Shown here: in pieces, positions 48,285 through 57,423 of the stretch
How positions within the stretch are numbered: position 1 is the stretch's first letter
Layout: every line of letters begins with the position of its first letter
NCBI GenBank assembly: GCA_947624895.1
Contig: CANQMK010000003.1
Span: 1 to 59,204, forward strand
Direction of reading: 5' to 3'
DNA from: an uncultured Oscillospiraceae bacterium
GTDB taxonomy: Bacteria > Bacillota > Clostridia > Oscillospirales > Oscillospiraceae
Length of the DNA stretch: 59,204 bases
Program-made: the position numbers and the translations under genes
Notes under the pieces: generated by a model
Seen by the model: only the letters and a program-made list of their open reading frames with translations
Databases searched by the model: none
What the model was told of the DNA's origin: nothing

Positions 48285-49925
48285 TTAGGCCACCTTAAAG
48301 CCCGGCGCAAACCCATACGAATGGTAGGCGGAGTTGTAGTCCGCACGCCCGTCGGTGCCCACATAGCAGAAGACGTTCGTGTACGCCGCACGGACCGAGC
48401 GGAGCCACCAGCGGCAGGCGGAGCCGGTGCTGCTGTGCTGGTACTTGATCTTGCTGTTGCCGTTCTTGTAGTAGTCGTACTGGACCTGGTAGTTCTTTTC
48501 GGCGGAGTTGGCGTAGGTCCGAGCGCCCTGCACCTCGAACTCCGAGAGGAGCCAGATCTTATCCGACGTACTGGTGACATAGCTGGCGGTATCGGAACCG
48601 CCGCCGGTGTTGTCGCTGTACTTGGTGCAGGCGGCAATCACACTCTGCCATGCGGAAGGCATAGCGGACAGGAACGCCGGGCAGATGGTCTTCCGCATAT
48701 AGGAGTTGTTCCAGCCGCCAGAGTTGGTGTTGCTGGTATTCATGCGGAAGGCGGCGGAACTGCCGGTGCTTCCGTAGTAGCTGTCCGTGAAAGCGATGTC
48801 CACGCCGGCACTGGTCTTGCCGAACTGGAAGTGGATGGAGTTACCGCCCTCACGGCTGCTGTTGTGGTTGAAGCCGATGATGAACGCATAGTAGGTGCTG
48901 CTGAGGGACAGAGCGCCCACGGTGCCGCTCAGGGCGATCCCAACCTTGTCGCCGACCTTCCAGTAGGTTTGGGCGACGCCGGCCTTTGCCGCCTGCTGGA
49001 TCACAGCCGGGGTGTTGTCGGCCAGAGTGGAGCTGGGCAGGCTGACGGTGACGGAGCACGTCTTGCTGGACGGGGCGGTGTAGTTGCTGTCGGCGGCCAC
49101 GGAGACCGTGATAGTCGCACTGCCCTTGGCCTTGGCCGTCACGGTGACGGTGGTGCCGCTGACGCTGACCGTCGCCACGCCGGTGTTGTTGGACGATGCA
49201 GAAACGGCACCGGTGCCGGGCCGGGTCACGGCAATGGTCTTGGTCAGACTGGAAACGTCCAGGGTCATGCTGGTGGTGCCCAGGGTCAAGCTGCCGGACG
49301 CCTTGCCGATACTCCAGCTCACCGTCTTGGCAGTGGTGGACCCATCGCTCCACTGGTAGTTGGACTTCGGCGTGAAGGTCGCATTGTAGCTCCCGGCGTT
49401 GGTGCCAGAGGTCGTCCCGCCGAGGGTCAGCTTGGCGCTGTCGTAGTTGCTCCAGGTGGGCGACTGGGCACTGCCGCTGTAAGTCAGGCTCCCGCTCTGG
49501 CTGGGAACGGCCACGGTGGCCCGGCCAATCGTCCATGTGACGGACACAGCCTCGGTGCTGCCGTCCGCCCAGTGATACCCCTCTTTCGGGGTGAAGGTTG
49601 CGGTGTAGGTTCCGGCGTTTGTGCCGGAGGTGGTGCCCCCGATGGTGAGCTTCTCAGCGTCGAAGCCGTTCCACGTCGGGGACTGGGCGCTACCGGTATA
49701 AACCAACGACCCGCCCTGGGAGGGCACGGTGTTGATACTGCTGGTCAGGTCCGTAATCGCCTTCAGCGCCGCATCTGCCGACTTCTGGGCTTCGGTGGCA
49801 GCGGTCTTGGCCGCCGCCGAGTCCTTTGCCGCAGCGTCGGCGGAGGATTTGGCGTCGTTGGCTACGGAGAGCACTGCCTGCAACTCACCCGAAGTAGCGC
49901 CACGGGTGTTTACAAAGCCTTTCAA
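48285..49925 (-). CDS. Tail protein with Ig-like repeats, DGR target 1
   Basis: 546 residues from TTG at 49925 after AAGGAGG (9-base spacing); the longer frame to 50039 overlaps the previous gene. Residues ~10-50 are helical, then two MBG-like repeats (~75 residues each, SGTNAGTYTATFTPKEGYHW and its copy), a BIG_2-like Ig domain (TGVATVSVSGTTVTVTAK), and a C-terminal DUF6273/C-type-lectin-like domain ending GFAPGFKVA. The variable residues lie in the lectin-like pocket. Likely the receptor-binding tip of the fibre. Confidence 0.92.
   Translation of the reverse strand: MKGFVNTRGATSGELQAVLSVANDAKSSADAAAKDSAAAKTAATEAQKSADAALKAITDLTSSINTVPSQGGSLVYTGSAQSPTWNGFDAEKLTIGGTTSGTNAGTYTATFTPKEGYHWADGSTEAVSVTWTIGRATVAVPSQSGSLTYSGSAQSPTWSNYDSAKLTLGGTTSGTNAGSYNATFTPKSNYQWSDGSTTAKTVSWSIGKASGSLTLGTTSMTLDVSSLTKTIAVTRPGTGAVSASSNNTGVATVSVSGTTVTVTAKAKGSATITVSVAADSNYTAPSSKTCSVTVSLPSSTLADNTPAVIQQAAKAGVAQTYWKVGDKVGIALSGTVGALSLSSTYYAFIIGFNHNSSREGGNSIHFQFGKTSAGVDIAFTDSYYGSTGSSAAFRMNTSNTNSGGWNNSYMRKTICPAFLSAMPSAWQSVIAACTKYSDNTGGGSDTASYVTSTSDKIWLLSEFEVQGARTYANSAEKNYQVQYDYYKNGNSKIKYQHSSTGSACRWWLRSVRAAYTNVFCYVGTDGRADYNSAYHSYGFAPGFKVA
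48301..48426 (-). repeat. DGR variable repeat VR1
   Basis: 126 bp, gap-free to TR. Eighteen differences by hand count, all at TR adenines on the coding strand. It encodes the last ~42 residues of the tail protein. Adenine-only divergence shows past retrohoming into this site. Confidence 0.96.
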
Positions 49926-49939
49926 TGGGTTGGACCTCC

Positions 49940-50419
49940 TTATCCTTTGATGAGGCGTACCTGGACGGTGATTTCCCCCGTCGGTACGTTGACTGCGTAG
50001 AAGCGGACGATGCCATCCAGCACGTCGCAGGTCGCACACACGCCAGCGGCGGCGGCCACCTCCATGCTTCCCACAGAGATGATCGACTCCGCCCCATCTG
50101 CAACCGTTGCGCCGGTGATGGCTGCGTCGTGAACGTAGGCGTACCCTGCCGCCTTCGTCTCACTGTCCGTGTTGGCCTTCCACCCAGCCTTGGCGACAGC
50201 CACCGTCTGAAAGTCGCTCTTGTCTTGCTTGCCGCTGTCAAGGTCGCTGAGGGCCCTGTCCGCCTCGGCGAGTGCGGCCGAGGTCTGCTCGGCCAGGGTA
50301 CTCACTTCCCCGCTCAAGCCAGAGACGGCGGACATACTGCTGTCCGCCGTCCCCTTGATTTCTTTGATGGCTTTGCCCAGGGCAGTCAAGCCGCTGTCGT
50401 CAAATACTTTCCGAGCCAT
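49940..50419 (-). CDS. Tail fibre-associated protein
   Basis: 159 residues: coiled-coil N-terminus (SVSGLSGEVSTLAEQ-type), then a domain (VAKAGWKANTDSETKAAGYA, FYAVNVPTGEITVQVRLIKG) that also ends the 51612 protein. Probably an adaptor for the diversified fibre. Confidence 0.75.
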   Translation of the reverse strand: MARKVFDDSGLTALGKAIKEIKGTADSSMSAVSGLSGEVSTLAEQTSAALAEADRALSDLDSGKQDKSDFQTVAVAKAGWKANTDSETKAAGYAYVHDAAITGATVADGAESIISVGSMEVAAAAGVCATCDVLDGIVRFYAVNVPTGEITVQVRLIKG

Positions 50420-50451
50420 ACGGCTCGCCCCCTTTCCTTAGGCTTGATGGA

Positions 50452-51348
50452 TTACGCACCCTCTTCGGCGTCATCCGCCAGGAGGGCGATGATCTCCGCC
50501 TCGGTGACGGTCTCGAAGTCGCTGGTGTGCAGGACATCGTTGGGGAGAGCGTACACGGGCGTCTCGACGCCGTTGATCTTGACGTTGCCGTTGGTCTCGC
50601 TGGCCTCGACATTCGTGGCGCCCTCGGCGACGCCCTCCAGCTTGGTCTTCAGCTCGGTGGTGAAGTCCTCGGTGGACAGCACCTTGGAGCCGTCCTTCTC
50701 GACGTAGCCAGACAGGTCGACGAAGCCGGCCAGCACGTCGTAGCCGTAGGTGCCCTCGCCGGTGGAAACGACCACCACGTTGGTGCCAGCGGGGTGCTTG
50801 GCCCCGGCACCCTCAACGAAGTTGTCGGTGGTGGTGAACTTGTCGGTCACGTTGTAGACATTGCCCAGGATAGCCTCGGCGGCGGCAGGCAGGCCAGCGA
50901 ACGCCACAGAGCCGACGGGCTTGTAGACGGAGCTGATCTTGCCGTCGATCTCGCTCTTGGTGTAGGCGTCGGTGATACCGTAGCCAGCCAGAGAGGTGGC
51001 CTTATCGGCCTTGGCGGCGAAAGCGGTCGCCAGGGCGTCGTCCAGGTCAGCCTGGCTCACCTTGGCCTTGAAGGCCAGGTCGGCGAGGCCCTTGATGGCG
51101 ACATCGACACCGGCCACGGACAGGGTGCCGTTGGCGGTGCCGGCGGTGATGATGATGTCCACGATCTTGTCGGCAATGGCCTGGGCCACGCCGTTGACCT
51201 TCACGCCCTCCAGGACGTTGGCCTGGGCACCGGCATCCTCCAGGGTCTTCACCATGGCGCCGAGGGTCTCCAGGGCGGTCTTGGTGGCGTACTTGAGCTT
51301 GACCTGATCGGCAAACGTCTTCAGGTTCTCATAATTGATGTGCTTCAT
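50452..51348 (-). CDS. Tail fibre protein
   Basis: 298 residues, low in cysteine, with repeated helical modules (LAGYGITDAYTKSEIDGKIS is a tail-fibre repeat signature) and a glycine-rich middle. Starts MKHINYENLKTFADQVKLKY, a common fibre N-terminus. Structural part of the distal tail. Confidence 0.82.
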   Translation of the reverse strand: MKHINYENLKTFADQVKLKYATKTALETLGAMVKTLEDAGAQANVLEGVKVNGVAQAIADKIVDIIITAGTANGTLSVAGVDVAIKGLADLAFKAKVSQADLDDALATAFAAKADKATSLAGYGITDAYTKSEIDGKISSVYKPVGSVAFAGLPAAAEAILGNVYNVTDKFTTTDNFVEGAGAKHPAGTNVVVVSTGEGTYGYDVLAGFVDLSGYVEKDGSKVLSTEDFTTELKTKLEGVAEGATNVEASETNGNVKINGVETPVYALPNDVLHTSDFETVTEAEIIALLADDAEEGA

Positions 51349-51401
51349 TGATACATTTCCTCCTGTTCATCTTGGGTTTCATGCGGTGTGCCCATCAGCC
51401 G

Positions 51402-51578
51402 TCAGGCGGTGGGCTCGGTGTTCTCGGCGAGCAGCCCCAGAATGTCCGCCTCAGTGGCGTACTCCAGGGGGGTGCCGCCTCCGGCAGCGACCTTGGCGTC
51501 AACGGACTTGTCCATCTCGGTCTTGAACGTGCCCAGGTTCTCCAGGGTCACAACCTTTCCGGTCCCCTTCTCTTCCAT
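51402..51578 (-). CDS. Small tail-associated protein, 58 aa
   Basis: MEEKGTGKVVTLENLGTFKT, then YATEADILGLLAENTEP. Its opening echoes the fibre gene downstream (both have a LENL/YENL-TF motif and a TEADILGLL end), so a short paralogue or fibre fragment. RBS AAGGAGGTGAGAGGGC. Confidence 0.78.
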   Translation of the reverse strand: MEEKGTGKVVTLENLGTFKTEMDKSVDAKVAAGGGTPLEYATEADILGLLAENTEPTA

Positions 51579-51611
51579 GCCCTCTCACCTCCTTCGGGCA
51601 ACCCTTTAGAT

Positions 51612-52709
51612 TTACTCCTTGCCAAACAGGGCGCCGGTTTCGGCAGGCGTGGCAGAGTCGATGGACAGGGTCCCATCAGGTTCTACCTTCAGGCCATTTC
51701 CAACTTTAACGCCACCAAGCACCAGGGCCGAGGCGGCGGGGAGCACATAGCTACCAGAGCCGCTGGCGTCTCCGCCACGGCCCACCAGGTCGACGGTGCA
51801 GGTGATGTCCTCTGTCGGGACGCTCCTTGCCCAAAAACGCACATAGCCGTCGTAGGCTTCAGCCTGCATACGCAGACCGCACACAAAGGCGATGTCCTCG
51901 CTTTCCTCGTCGATATTGACCAACGGGAGGTGCTTCTCTTCGGAGAGCTCGCACACCACGTCGTTGCAGTAGGGGTATTTCTCGGAGTCGCTTTCCTTCC
52001 AGTCAGCCTTGCCGATTGCCAGTCTGACGGGGGTGATGGCGGCGCCGGCAGCGGCCACCATGCCCTGAATTTTCGCCATAAGGGCAGCATGGGCGTTGGG
52101 GTCGCTGTCGTGGGTGGAGATAGCCTGCTCAACGGCGGTGCCAAGCTGCTGGGAGACCAGGGAGTTGATAAGCTCCTGGGCTTCCTCGGCGGTCAGGAAG
52201 GCACCGGGATTGTAGGCCAGCTCAACCGTGGCACCCAGGGCCAGCGCAATCGAGACCGGGTAACGCCGGATGTCCACCCGGCTCCCGTCAAAGGCACTGA
52301 CCGGCTGTGGGCTGTCCCCCAGGGTGGCGTAGTACAGCAGGATCTCCTCGGTGTTCTCCGTCTTGGCGTAGATGCCGAACTCACGGAGCCAGAAGCTCTG
52401 CTCCAAGCCGCCGTTCATGTCGTTTCGGTACTCCACCACCAGAGACATCTCATTGTTCTTGATGGTCGGGACGGTGGAGGTAGCCTCCGCAACGGGGGCC
52501 ACCAGGTCCTTCACATCAATAGGCTCCACGCCTTCCGGCAGGGCCCCGGAGCCGACCACGATCCGGGTCAGCTCAATCGTCTCCCCGGCAAGCGGCCTGG
52601 TCATCAGATCCCGGCCGTCGACCGTGATCGTCCCGCCGTAATAGACTTTCTTTTCCTCCCCTTCGGCGGCAAAGGTCTGGCGCACAAGCGCCTCGTTCTT
52701 GTTGCTCAT
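51612..52709 (-). CDS. Tail-collar-fibre-type protein
   Basis: 365 residues. N-terminal ~150 residues (YYGGTITVDGRDLMTRPLAG, LREFGIYAKTENTEEILLYY) match the phage tail-collar fibre type. The middle has HDSDPNAHAALM, and residues ~235-315 share the domain of the 49940 protein. Ends ETGALFGKE. Confidence 0.85.
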   Translation of the reverse strand: MSNKNEALVRQTFAAEGEEKKVYYGGTITVDGRDLMTRPLAGETIELTRIVVGSGALPEGVEPIDVKDLVAPVAEATSTVPTIKNNEMSLVVEYRNDMNGGLEQSFWLREFGIYAKTENTEEILLYYATLGDSPQPVSAFDGSRVDIRRYPVSIALALGATVELAYNPGAFLTAEEAQELINSLVSQQLGTAVEQAISTHDSDPNAHAALMAKIQGMVAAAGAAITPVRLAIGKADWKESDSEKYPYCNDVVCELSEEKHLPLVNIDEESEDIAFVCGLRMQAEAYDGYVRFWARSVPTEDITCTVDLVGRGGDASGSGSYVLPAASALVLGGVKVGNGLKVEPDGTLSIDSATPAETGALFGKE

Positions 52710-52724
52710 AACAGTTCTCCTCCC

Positions 52725-53486
52725 TTACTGTTGAATCGTGACGCCGCCGATGGGCGTCTCCATGACGCTTTGGATGATGCTGCCCGGTTTGACTGCGGCG
52801 TTGAGCCGGAGCTCTCGCTCCAAAACCGGCAGGGTGTCCTCTGAAACGCTACTGAAAGCCGACCCTGCATAGAGTTCAGCGGAGAAGTCAATCTCACGTT
52901 CCAGAGCCGGAAGATGTGTCACCGTCAGGGCGTAGCCGAGGCAGGACGCTATCCTGACAGTCGACCTTTTCATCTCGGTCTTCGTCCGGGCGTACAGCCT
53001 CAGGGTCACGCCGGCGGCCCGGAGCAGAGGCGTTGTGAACAGCGGCCGGGTGTCGACCGTTCCGTCCATCTCGCCGGTGTCAAAAATCATGGTGGCCGGC
53101 TGTTCCGGGTCCTCGGTGTAATACAGGGGCCTATCCCAGAACATCCGAAACACCTTGATGATGTTCGGGTAGGTGCAGTCGCAGGTGTTCTTCAGAATCT
53201 TGTAGATGAGGTACTGGCGGTACAGCTCGTCAGGGATGACCTCAATGGGGATCGGGTTCCCGGAGAGCTGGCCCGCCTCTTTCCGGCTCAGTACGGCGAT
53301 GTCGCCGACGCCGTCAAGCTGCTTCCCCACGGCGGTGTCGACGCCCCGTTCGTCCCGGAGCTGCTGGTAGAAGTCGTGGACGGCCTGGAGCTCAATACCG
53401 ATGACCTCCATCAGAGCTTCGATGTTGGGCTTATCCCGGAACTGCTCGACAAGCTCCTCTTTCAGAGCGGTCATATACTCAGCCAT
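52725..53486 (-). CDS. DUF2612-like tail protein
   Basis: 253 residues. EVIGIELQAVHDFYQQLRDE, GKQLDGVGDIAVLSRKEAG and LYRQYLIYKILKNTCDCT suit DUF2612, a baseplate-to-fibre connector. It overlaps baseplate J by 8 bp. Confidence 0.8.
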   Translation of the reverse strand: MAEYMTALKEELVEQFRDKPNIEALMEVIGIELQAVHDFYQQLRDERGVDTAVGKQLDGVGDIAVLSRKEAGQLSGNPIPIEVIPDELYRQYLIYKILKNTCDCTYPNIIKVFRMFWDRPLYYTEDPEQPATMIFDTGEMDGTVDTRPLFTTPLLRAAGVTLRLYARTKTEMKRSTVRIASCLGYALTVTHLPALEREIDFSAELYAGSAFSSVSEDTLPVLERELRLNAAVKPGSIIQSVMETPIGGVTIQQ

Positions 53487-54930
53487 CAATCTCCACCTCG
53501 ATCATCTCCTCCGACGTGTAGGCCCTCTGACGGGCGGTAATCACGGCGCTCCTGGATGGGTAGTCATCCGGGCTCTTTTCCGAATCCTGCGTGGTAAAGA
53601 GCTTGATGTCGATGTAGCTGATGCCGGAACAGGCTTTGTAGAGCTGGCTCATGAACTGCTGGGGGACAACGTCCTGTCCAGCGTTCAGGGCGGCCATGTT
53701 CTCCAAGATGACCTTCCGCAGAAGGTCAACGTAGTTGGGCGGGATCGCCTCCGTGGGACTGAGGGTGATGCCGAGGTGGAACCAGGCATAGACCGCAGTG
53801 GGCCGGGAGAAGCTGACGGCGATGTCCTCATCGTAGGCGCCGGGGATAATCACCGTCGTATCGCCGAAGGTGCCGATGCCGCCGGCTTTCTTGTCGAGGA
53901 TCTGCTTCGCAATCTCGGTAGAGTCTCCGCCGTCGACGACGATCTCCACGCTATGAGGCGGCCTCCCCTGCTCGTCTACCTCGTGGGAGGGGTTCTCATA
54001 GGGAGCAACGCTGGTCACGCCCTGCACGTTCTCCAAAATGGCGCTCTTGATGCTCTCCAGCATCCGGGAGGACCGGATGAACACCTTGTCGGCGTAGGAC
54101 TGGCGGAACTCAATGTCCGTCTCCTCAGCCCGCCCGGCGATGTAGGTACACAGGTTCACCACGGACAGCAGGCCGGCGTCGGCCTTGACAATCTTTGTGA
54201 TTACGCCAACCGGCACAAGGATGTCGCCCGTGTCAACCGTGCCGAAGGTCAGGATGCTCGTGACCGTTTCGGTGGTCAGGTTCTCCGAGAGTACCAGCAC
54301 GTTCGTCGAGGTGACATCCACCGCCTCGATGTTCAGGAGCTCCTTCTCCTCGTCCACCGTGGCCGCAAAGTCGGTGTCCGTGATGGCCTCGGCCAGTCCA
54401 CGGAGAATGGACAGGGCGTTTCGTTCCTTCGGGGCAAAAGAAAACACCGAGCCATTGACGGCTACGGTGTAGACATCCCCGGTGCCCAGGGCGGCAATTT
54501 TGATGGCGGCCTTGTTGAAGGCGCTCCTTGTGATGCTCTTCTCATCGGATATGGTCAGTTGGACTGCCGGGTTCGTATCGGAGGCAATCATCGTGCCGGC
54601 AGCAAGGGTCGTTCCGTCCTTCCCGGTGCAGTGGATGGGGTAGTAGGACTTTGCCGCAGTCTCACGGGTGGAGCCGCCGTACTGCGCCGCACTGTCCAGG
54701 CTGATGCCCTCAGCGGTGGACGGGTACTGCGAGTAGTACACCTCCTCGCCGAACTCCCACAGACCGGCAATCTCGTCGGCCACGTCGGTCAGCAGGTGGT
54801 TCAGCAGGGACTCCGGGTTCTGCCGGGTGTTCACCCCCCATCGCTCCGAGAGGTTGGTGTGCATATCCTCCAGGATCGCATCCAGCCGTTTGATGTTCGG
54901 CCCTTTCGGGGTCAGGCCATATTCAGGCAT
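53479..54930 (-). CDS. Baseplate J-like protein
   Basis: 483 residues. Full-length baseplate J type: QYPSTAEGISLDSAAQYGGS, VPVGVITKIVKADAGLLSVV, VTSVAPYENPSHEVDEQGRP and SVEIVVDGGDSTEIAKQILD. Component of contractile-tail baseplate wedges. Confidence 0.92.
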   Translation of the reverse strand: MPEYGLTPKGPNIKRLDAILEDMHTNLSERWGVNTRQNPESLLNHLLTDVADEIAGLWEFGEEVYYSQYPSTAEGISLDSAAQYGGSTRETAAKSYYPIHCTGKDGTTLAAGTMIASDTNPAVQLTISDEKSITRSAFNKAAIKIAALGTGDVYTVAVNGSVFSFAPKERNALSILRGLAEAITDTDFAATVDEEKELLNIEAVDVTSTNVLVLSENLTTETVTSILTFGTVDTGDILVPVGVITKIVKADAGLLSVVNLCTYIAGRAEETDIEFRQSYADKVFIRSSRMLESIKSAILENVQGVTSVAPYENPSHEVDEQGRPPHSVEIVVDGGDSTEIAKQILDKKAGGIGTFGDTTVIIPGAYDEDIAVSFSRPTAVYAWFHLGITLSPTEAIPPNYVDLLRKVILENMAALNAGQDVVPQQFMSQLYKACSGISYIDIKLFTTQDSEKSPDDYPSRSAVITARQRAYTSEEMIEVEIDG

Positions 54931-55276
54931 ACAGGGTCACCTCCTCTTCGTAAGTCTCTTTGCCGACGGTGACCGTGTAGGCGATTTTGATAGTCCTCTT
55001 TCCCTTGTCGTACTCCACGGTCTTCACCGTGGCCGCTGTCACGCCGTCCACCTTCATGATTTCCTCTCGGATGAGGTGCTGGATTTTCAAGATGTTCGGG
55101 TTCTTCTTGAACACTTCCTCGAACCAGGGGAAGCCCATCTCAGGCCCAAGCCTCCACTCGCCATAGATCCAGCGCAGACGGATGACCACCGCCTGCCTCA
55201 CACTTTCCGTGATGGCGATGTCGCCGGTGTCCGAAACGGCGATGTCGCCGTCACGATTGAGCTTAATGTCAAGCAC
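54923..55276 (-). CDS. gp25-like baseplate wedge protein
   Basis: 117 residues. ITESVRQAVVIRLRWIYGEW, GPEMGFPWFEEVFKKN and IREEIMKVDGV are gp25 family features. Start GTG at 55276. Connects sheath to baseplate in contractile tails. Confidence 0.9.
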   Translation of the reverse strand: MLDIKLNRDGDIAVSDTGDIAITESVRQAVVIRLRWIYGEWRLGPEMGFPWFEEVFKKNPNILKIQHLIREEIMKVDGVTAATVKTVEYDKGKRTIKIAYTVTVGKETYEEEVTLYA

Positions 55277-55409
55277 ATTGATACCCCCTCTCAGAAATGT
55301 CTCAGGATTGACCTGGATGACCCAGAACGGTGTTTTGGCGGCACCGGTGGGTTAGGTGTTGTCCGAAAACAAAAACTCGTAGCGCCGATTTACGGGCCAA
55401 ATACGGGCT
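55277..55409 (-). other. Gap between the gp25-like and PAAR genes
   Basis: 133 bp with no gene. The plus strand carries gtccgaaaacaaaaactcg and gccgatttacgggcc, reminiscent of the early-region elements. Nothing further is supported. Confidence 0.4.
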
Positions 55410-55748
55410 TCAACCTCCGATGAACACATCGCCGCTGCCGGAGGTGACGGAGCCGCTCCCGCTATGAGCGTTCAGGGCGTCGCCCTGACGGGCCGCTGGC
55501 TGGCCGTGAATGAAGACCGAGCCGCTCCCGACGGCCACGCTGCCGAGGCTGGCCCCGCAGCACCCGTCACGTTCGACGGTGACACTGCCCACGGTGGCCG
55601 CCGGGCGGCCATTGATGACGACATCGCCCCAGCACCCGGAGCTGATCTCCCCGGAAAACGCCATAGGCGGATGGGGCGGGACGTGCCCGGAGTGCTCGCC
55701 GCCGGTAGTCCCGGCCACGGTATCGTTCAGTCGTGCCGCTCCTGGCAT
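55410..55748 (-). CDS. PAAR-domain spike tip
   Basis: 112 residues. ARLNDTVAGTTGGEHSGHVP, then GCWGDVVINGRPAATVGS and VFIHGQPAARQGDALNAH are PAAR repeats. Sits on the spike and sharpens it for puncture. Confidence 0.92.
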   Translation of the reverse strand: MPGAARLNDTVAGTTGGEHSGHVPPHPPMAFSGEISSGCWGDVVINGRPAATVGSVTVERDGCCGASLGSVAVGSGSVFIHGQPAARQGDALNAHSGSGSVTSGSGDVFIGG

Positions 55749-55764
55749 GGGAGCCCCTCCCCTC

Positions 55765-56316
55765 TCAATTCAGATTGACCACGCCACCGGTGGTGGTGAA
55801 GTTGCCCTTCACCGTCACGTTCCCGTTGAGCTGAATGGTCGCCGCATCCACGGTGACCTCCCCGGCCTTGACGGTGAGCCGTGTCCCGCCAACGTCCACG
55901 ATGACGGCGGTTTTGGCGCAGGCTTCGGCCACAACAGGGTTGGCCTTCACAAAGAGGCCGGGGATGCACATGGCGTTGGTCATGTCGAAGGCCAGGTCGG
56001 TGCTGGTCTCCTGTCCGTACATCCAGTAATCGAGGCTCTGCTCTCCCACGATGATGAGGCACCCATCACCCGCCTTGACCGGGAAGGCCACGGTGGCCCC
56101 CTGCCCTGCTCCCTGCTGAAACAGGACCGGGACGCCGGTGATCTGGGGGAAGTCTATCTTGGTGCCGTCCGGCTTCTTGAACTTCATCACCGGCTTCACC
56201 GTGGCGAGTCCTGTCGCCGAGTCGTAGGCGATGATCTCGCCCGGCATGGCGGTATGGATGCCGTTCAGCCCCTTCTTGACGCTGTCGTTGACGGCCTGAA
56301 CAAATTCCTGCAACAC
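55765..56316 (-). CDS. Baseplate spike (gpV/gp138-like)
   Basis: 183 residues from GTG at 56316 after GGAGGTG. PGEIIAYDSATGLATVKPVM and ITGVPVLFQQGAGQGATVAF form the N-terminal OB-like domain of gpV/gp138-type spikes. The rest is a beta-prism-like repeat (VDVGGTRLTVKAGEVTVDAA). Confidence 0.87.
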   Translation of the reverse strand: MLQEFVQAVNDSVKKGLNGIHTAMPGEIIAYDSATGLATVKPVMKFKKPDGTKIDFPQITGVPVLFQQGAGQGATVAFPVKAGDGCLIIVGEQSLDYWMYGQETSTDLAFDMTNAMCIPGLFVKANPVVAEACAKTAVIVDVGGTRLTVKAGEVTVDAATIQLNGNVTVKGNFTTTGGVVNLN

Positions 56317-56318
56317 GG

Positions 56319-57185
56319 CTACGTCACCTCCATGAAGGTCCCGGTACACATCCAGTCGCCGGAGACATTGTCGCCCTGAATGGCGATTTTGCTGGCCCGG
56401 AAGTACCCGGTGACGGCCTTGCTCTCCAATTTCACGAAGTCGTCAATGTTGATGGCTCCATTCAGGAAGTAGTTGACCTCCCAGCCAATCTTCCCGCTGG
56501 CGCTGGTGCTGTCTGCGGACTCTGTCACCCTGGCGGGAATACCGAGTAGCCCGGTGTCCGGCGAGAGGACGTAGACCTCCTTGGACATCACATCGCCCGG
56601 CTTCTTCACCTGCATGACGCCGTTCTGAAGGCTCCACGACAGGCCACAGCAGGCGCAACCCTTGTTCATGATGTCCTTCGCCGGTCCCACGAAGCTGAAG
56701 CCGTTGGGGATGTCGGCAAACTCGGCGTTGTAGGCATACGAGATGGCGACACCCATCTGGGCGGCCACGTCGTCCATGATGACCTTCCAGTTGACGATGC
56801 CCACATAGGAGATGGCAACGAAGGTGTCCCTCAGCTCCACGAGGTTGTCAATGACCTCGATCTCCGTCTTCCGGTCGGCACCGTCAAGGGTGGTGCTGGC
56901 GTAGCTGACGATGCCGGCGAAGATGAGAGAGAGCCGGGAGCCGTACCCTGCCTTCAGGGACAGGCAGCAGTCCTTCTGATCCAGCGCCGCCAGGTGGGCC
57001 TTGTTCAGATTCCAGAGCGTGACCCGCCCGGTGTTCTGGGTTTCCAGGTCGGTCCGCTCAATGGAGAAATTGACGTGCAGGGGGATAGGCTGGCTCGGCG
57101 ACTTCTCTCCGATTTCAAAACCGGCTTGACCAGCCTTGCCGATGGCAATGCGGTACTGTCGGTCGAAGTTCTCATAGCCACTCAT
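56319..57185 (-). CDS. Baseplate hub protein (gpD/gp44-like)
   Basis: 288 residues. SIERTDLETQNTGRVTLWNL, FAGIVSYASTTLDGADRKTE and WKVIMDDVAAQMGVAISYAY are typical of hub proteins that hold the spike. Confidence 0.85.
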   Translation of the reverse strand: MSGYENFDRQYRIAIGKAGQAGFEIGEKSPSQPIPLHVNFSIERTDLETQNTGRVTLWNLNKAHLAALDQKDCCLSLKAGYGSRLSLIFAGIVSYASTTLDGADRKTEIEVIDNLVELRDTFVAISYVGIVNWKVIMDDVAAQMGVAISYAYNAEFADIPNGFSFVGPAKDIMNKGCACCGLSWSLQNGVMQVKKPGDVMSKEVYVLSPDTGLLGIPARVTESADSTSASGKIGWEVNYFLNGAINIDDFVKLESKAVTGYFRASKIAIQGDNVSGDWMCTGTFMEVT

Positions 57186-57423
57186 ACCCTATCCCCCTCT
57201 CAAAATCAGATGTGGCGCACACGCCCACCGTCAGGCGGGCAGGTGTTTTTCCGCCAGGAAAAACACAAAAAATAGGTTCCGTTTACGGTAAGGTTACGGT
57301 TACGGTTACGGTTACGGTTATAGTCGGATTTTCCGAGGACGGTCACATAGATTTTCCCTCGGATAATCCGATGGAGCGTCCGATGGAATGTCCACGGACA
57401 GTCCATAGGACGGCATCTCTCGG
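57186..57423 (-). repeat. Gap with hexamer repeats and a long hairpin
   Basis: 238 bp without a gene inside the baseplate operon. Plus strand: ggttac is repeated four times plus a partial copy at 57292-57320. A perfect 10-bp inverted repeat, gtgtttttcc/ggaaaaacac with loop gcca, lies at 57243-57266. A 66-codon frame (NRNRNRNRN) is created by the hexamer and is not called as a gene. Confidence 0.75.

Noticed and set aside
48266-48637. Proline/serine-rich minus-strand frame within the DGR target gene
   Set aside because: Out of frame with the target protein and no RBS.
57292-57320. Hexamer repeats as a CRISPR array or telomere
   Set aside because: Units are 6 bp with no spacers, only 29 bp in total, within a phage operon.
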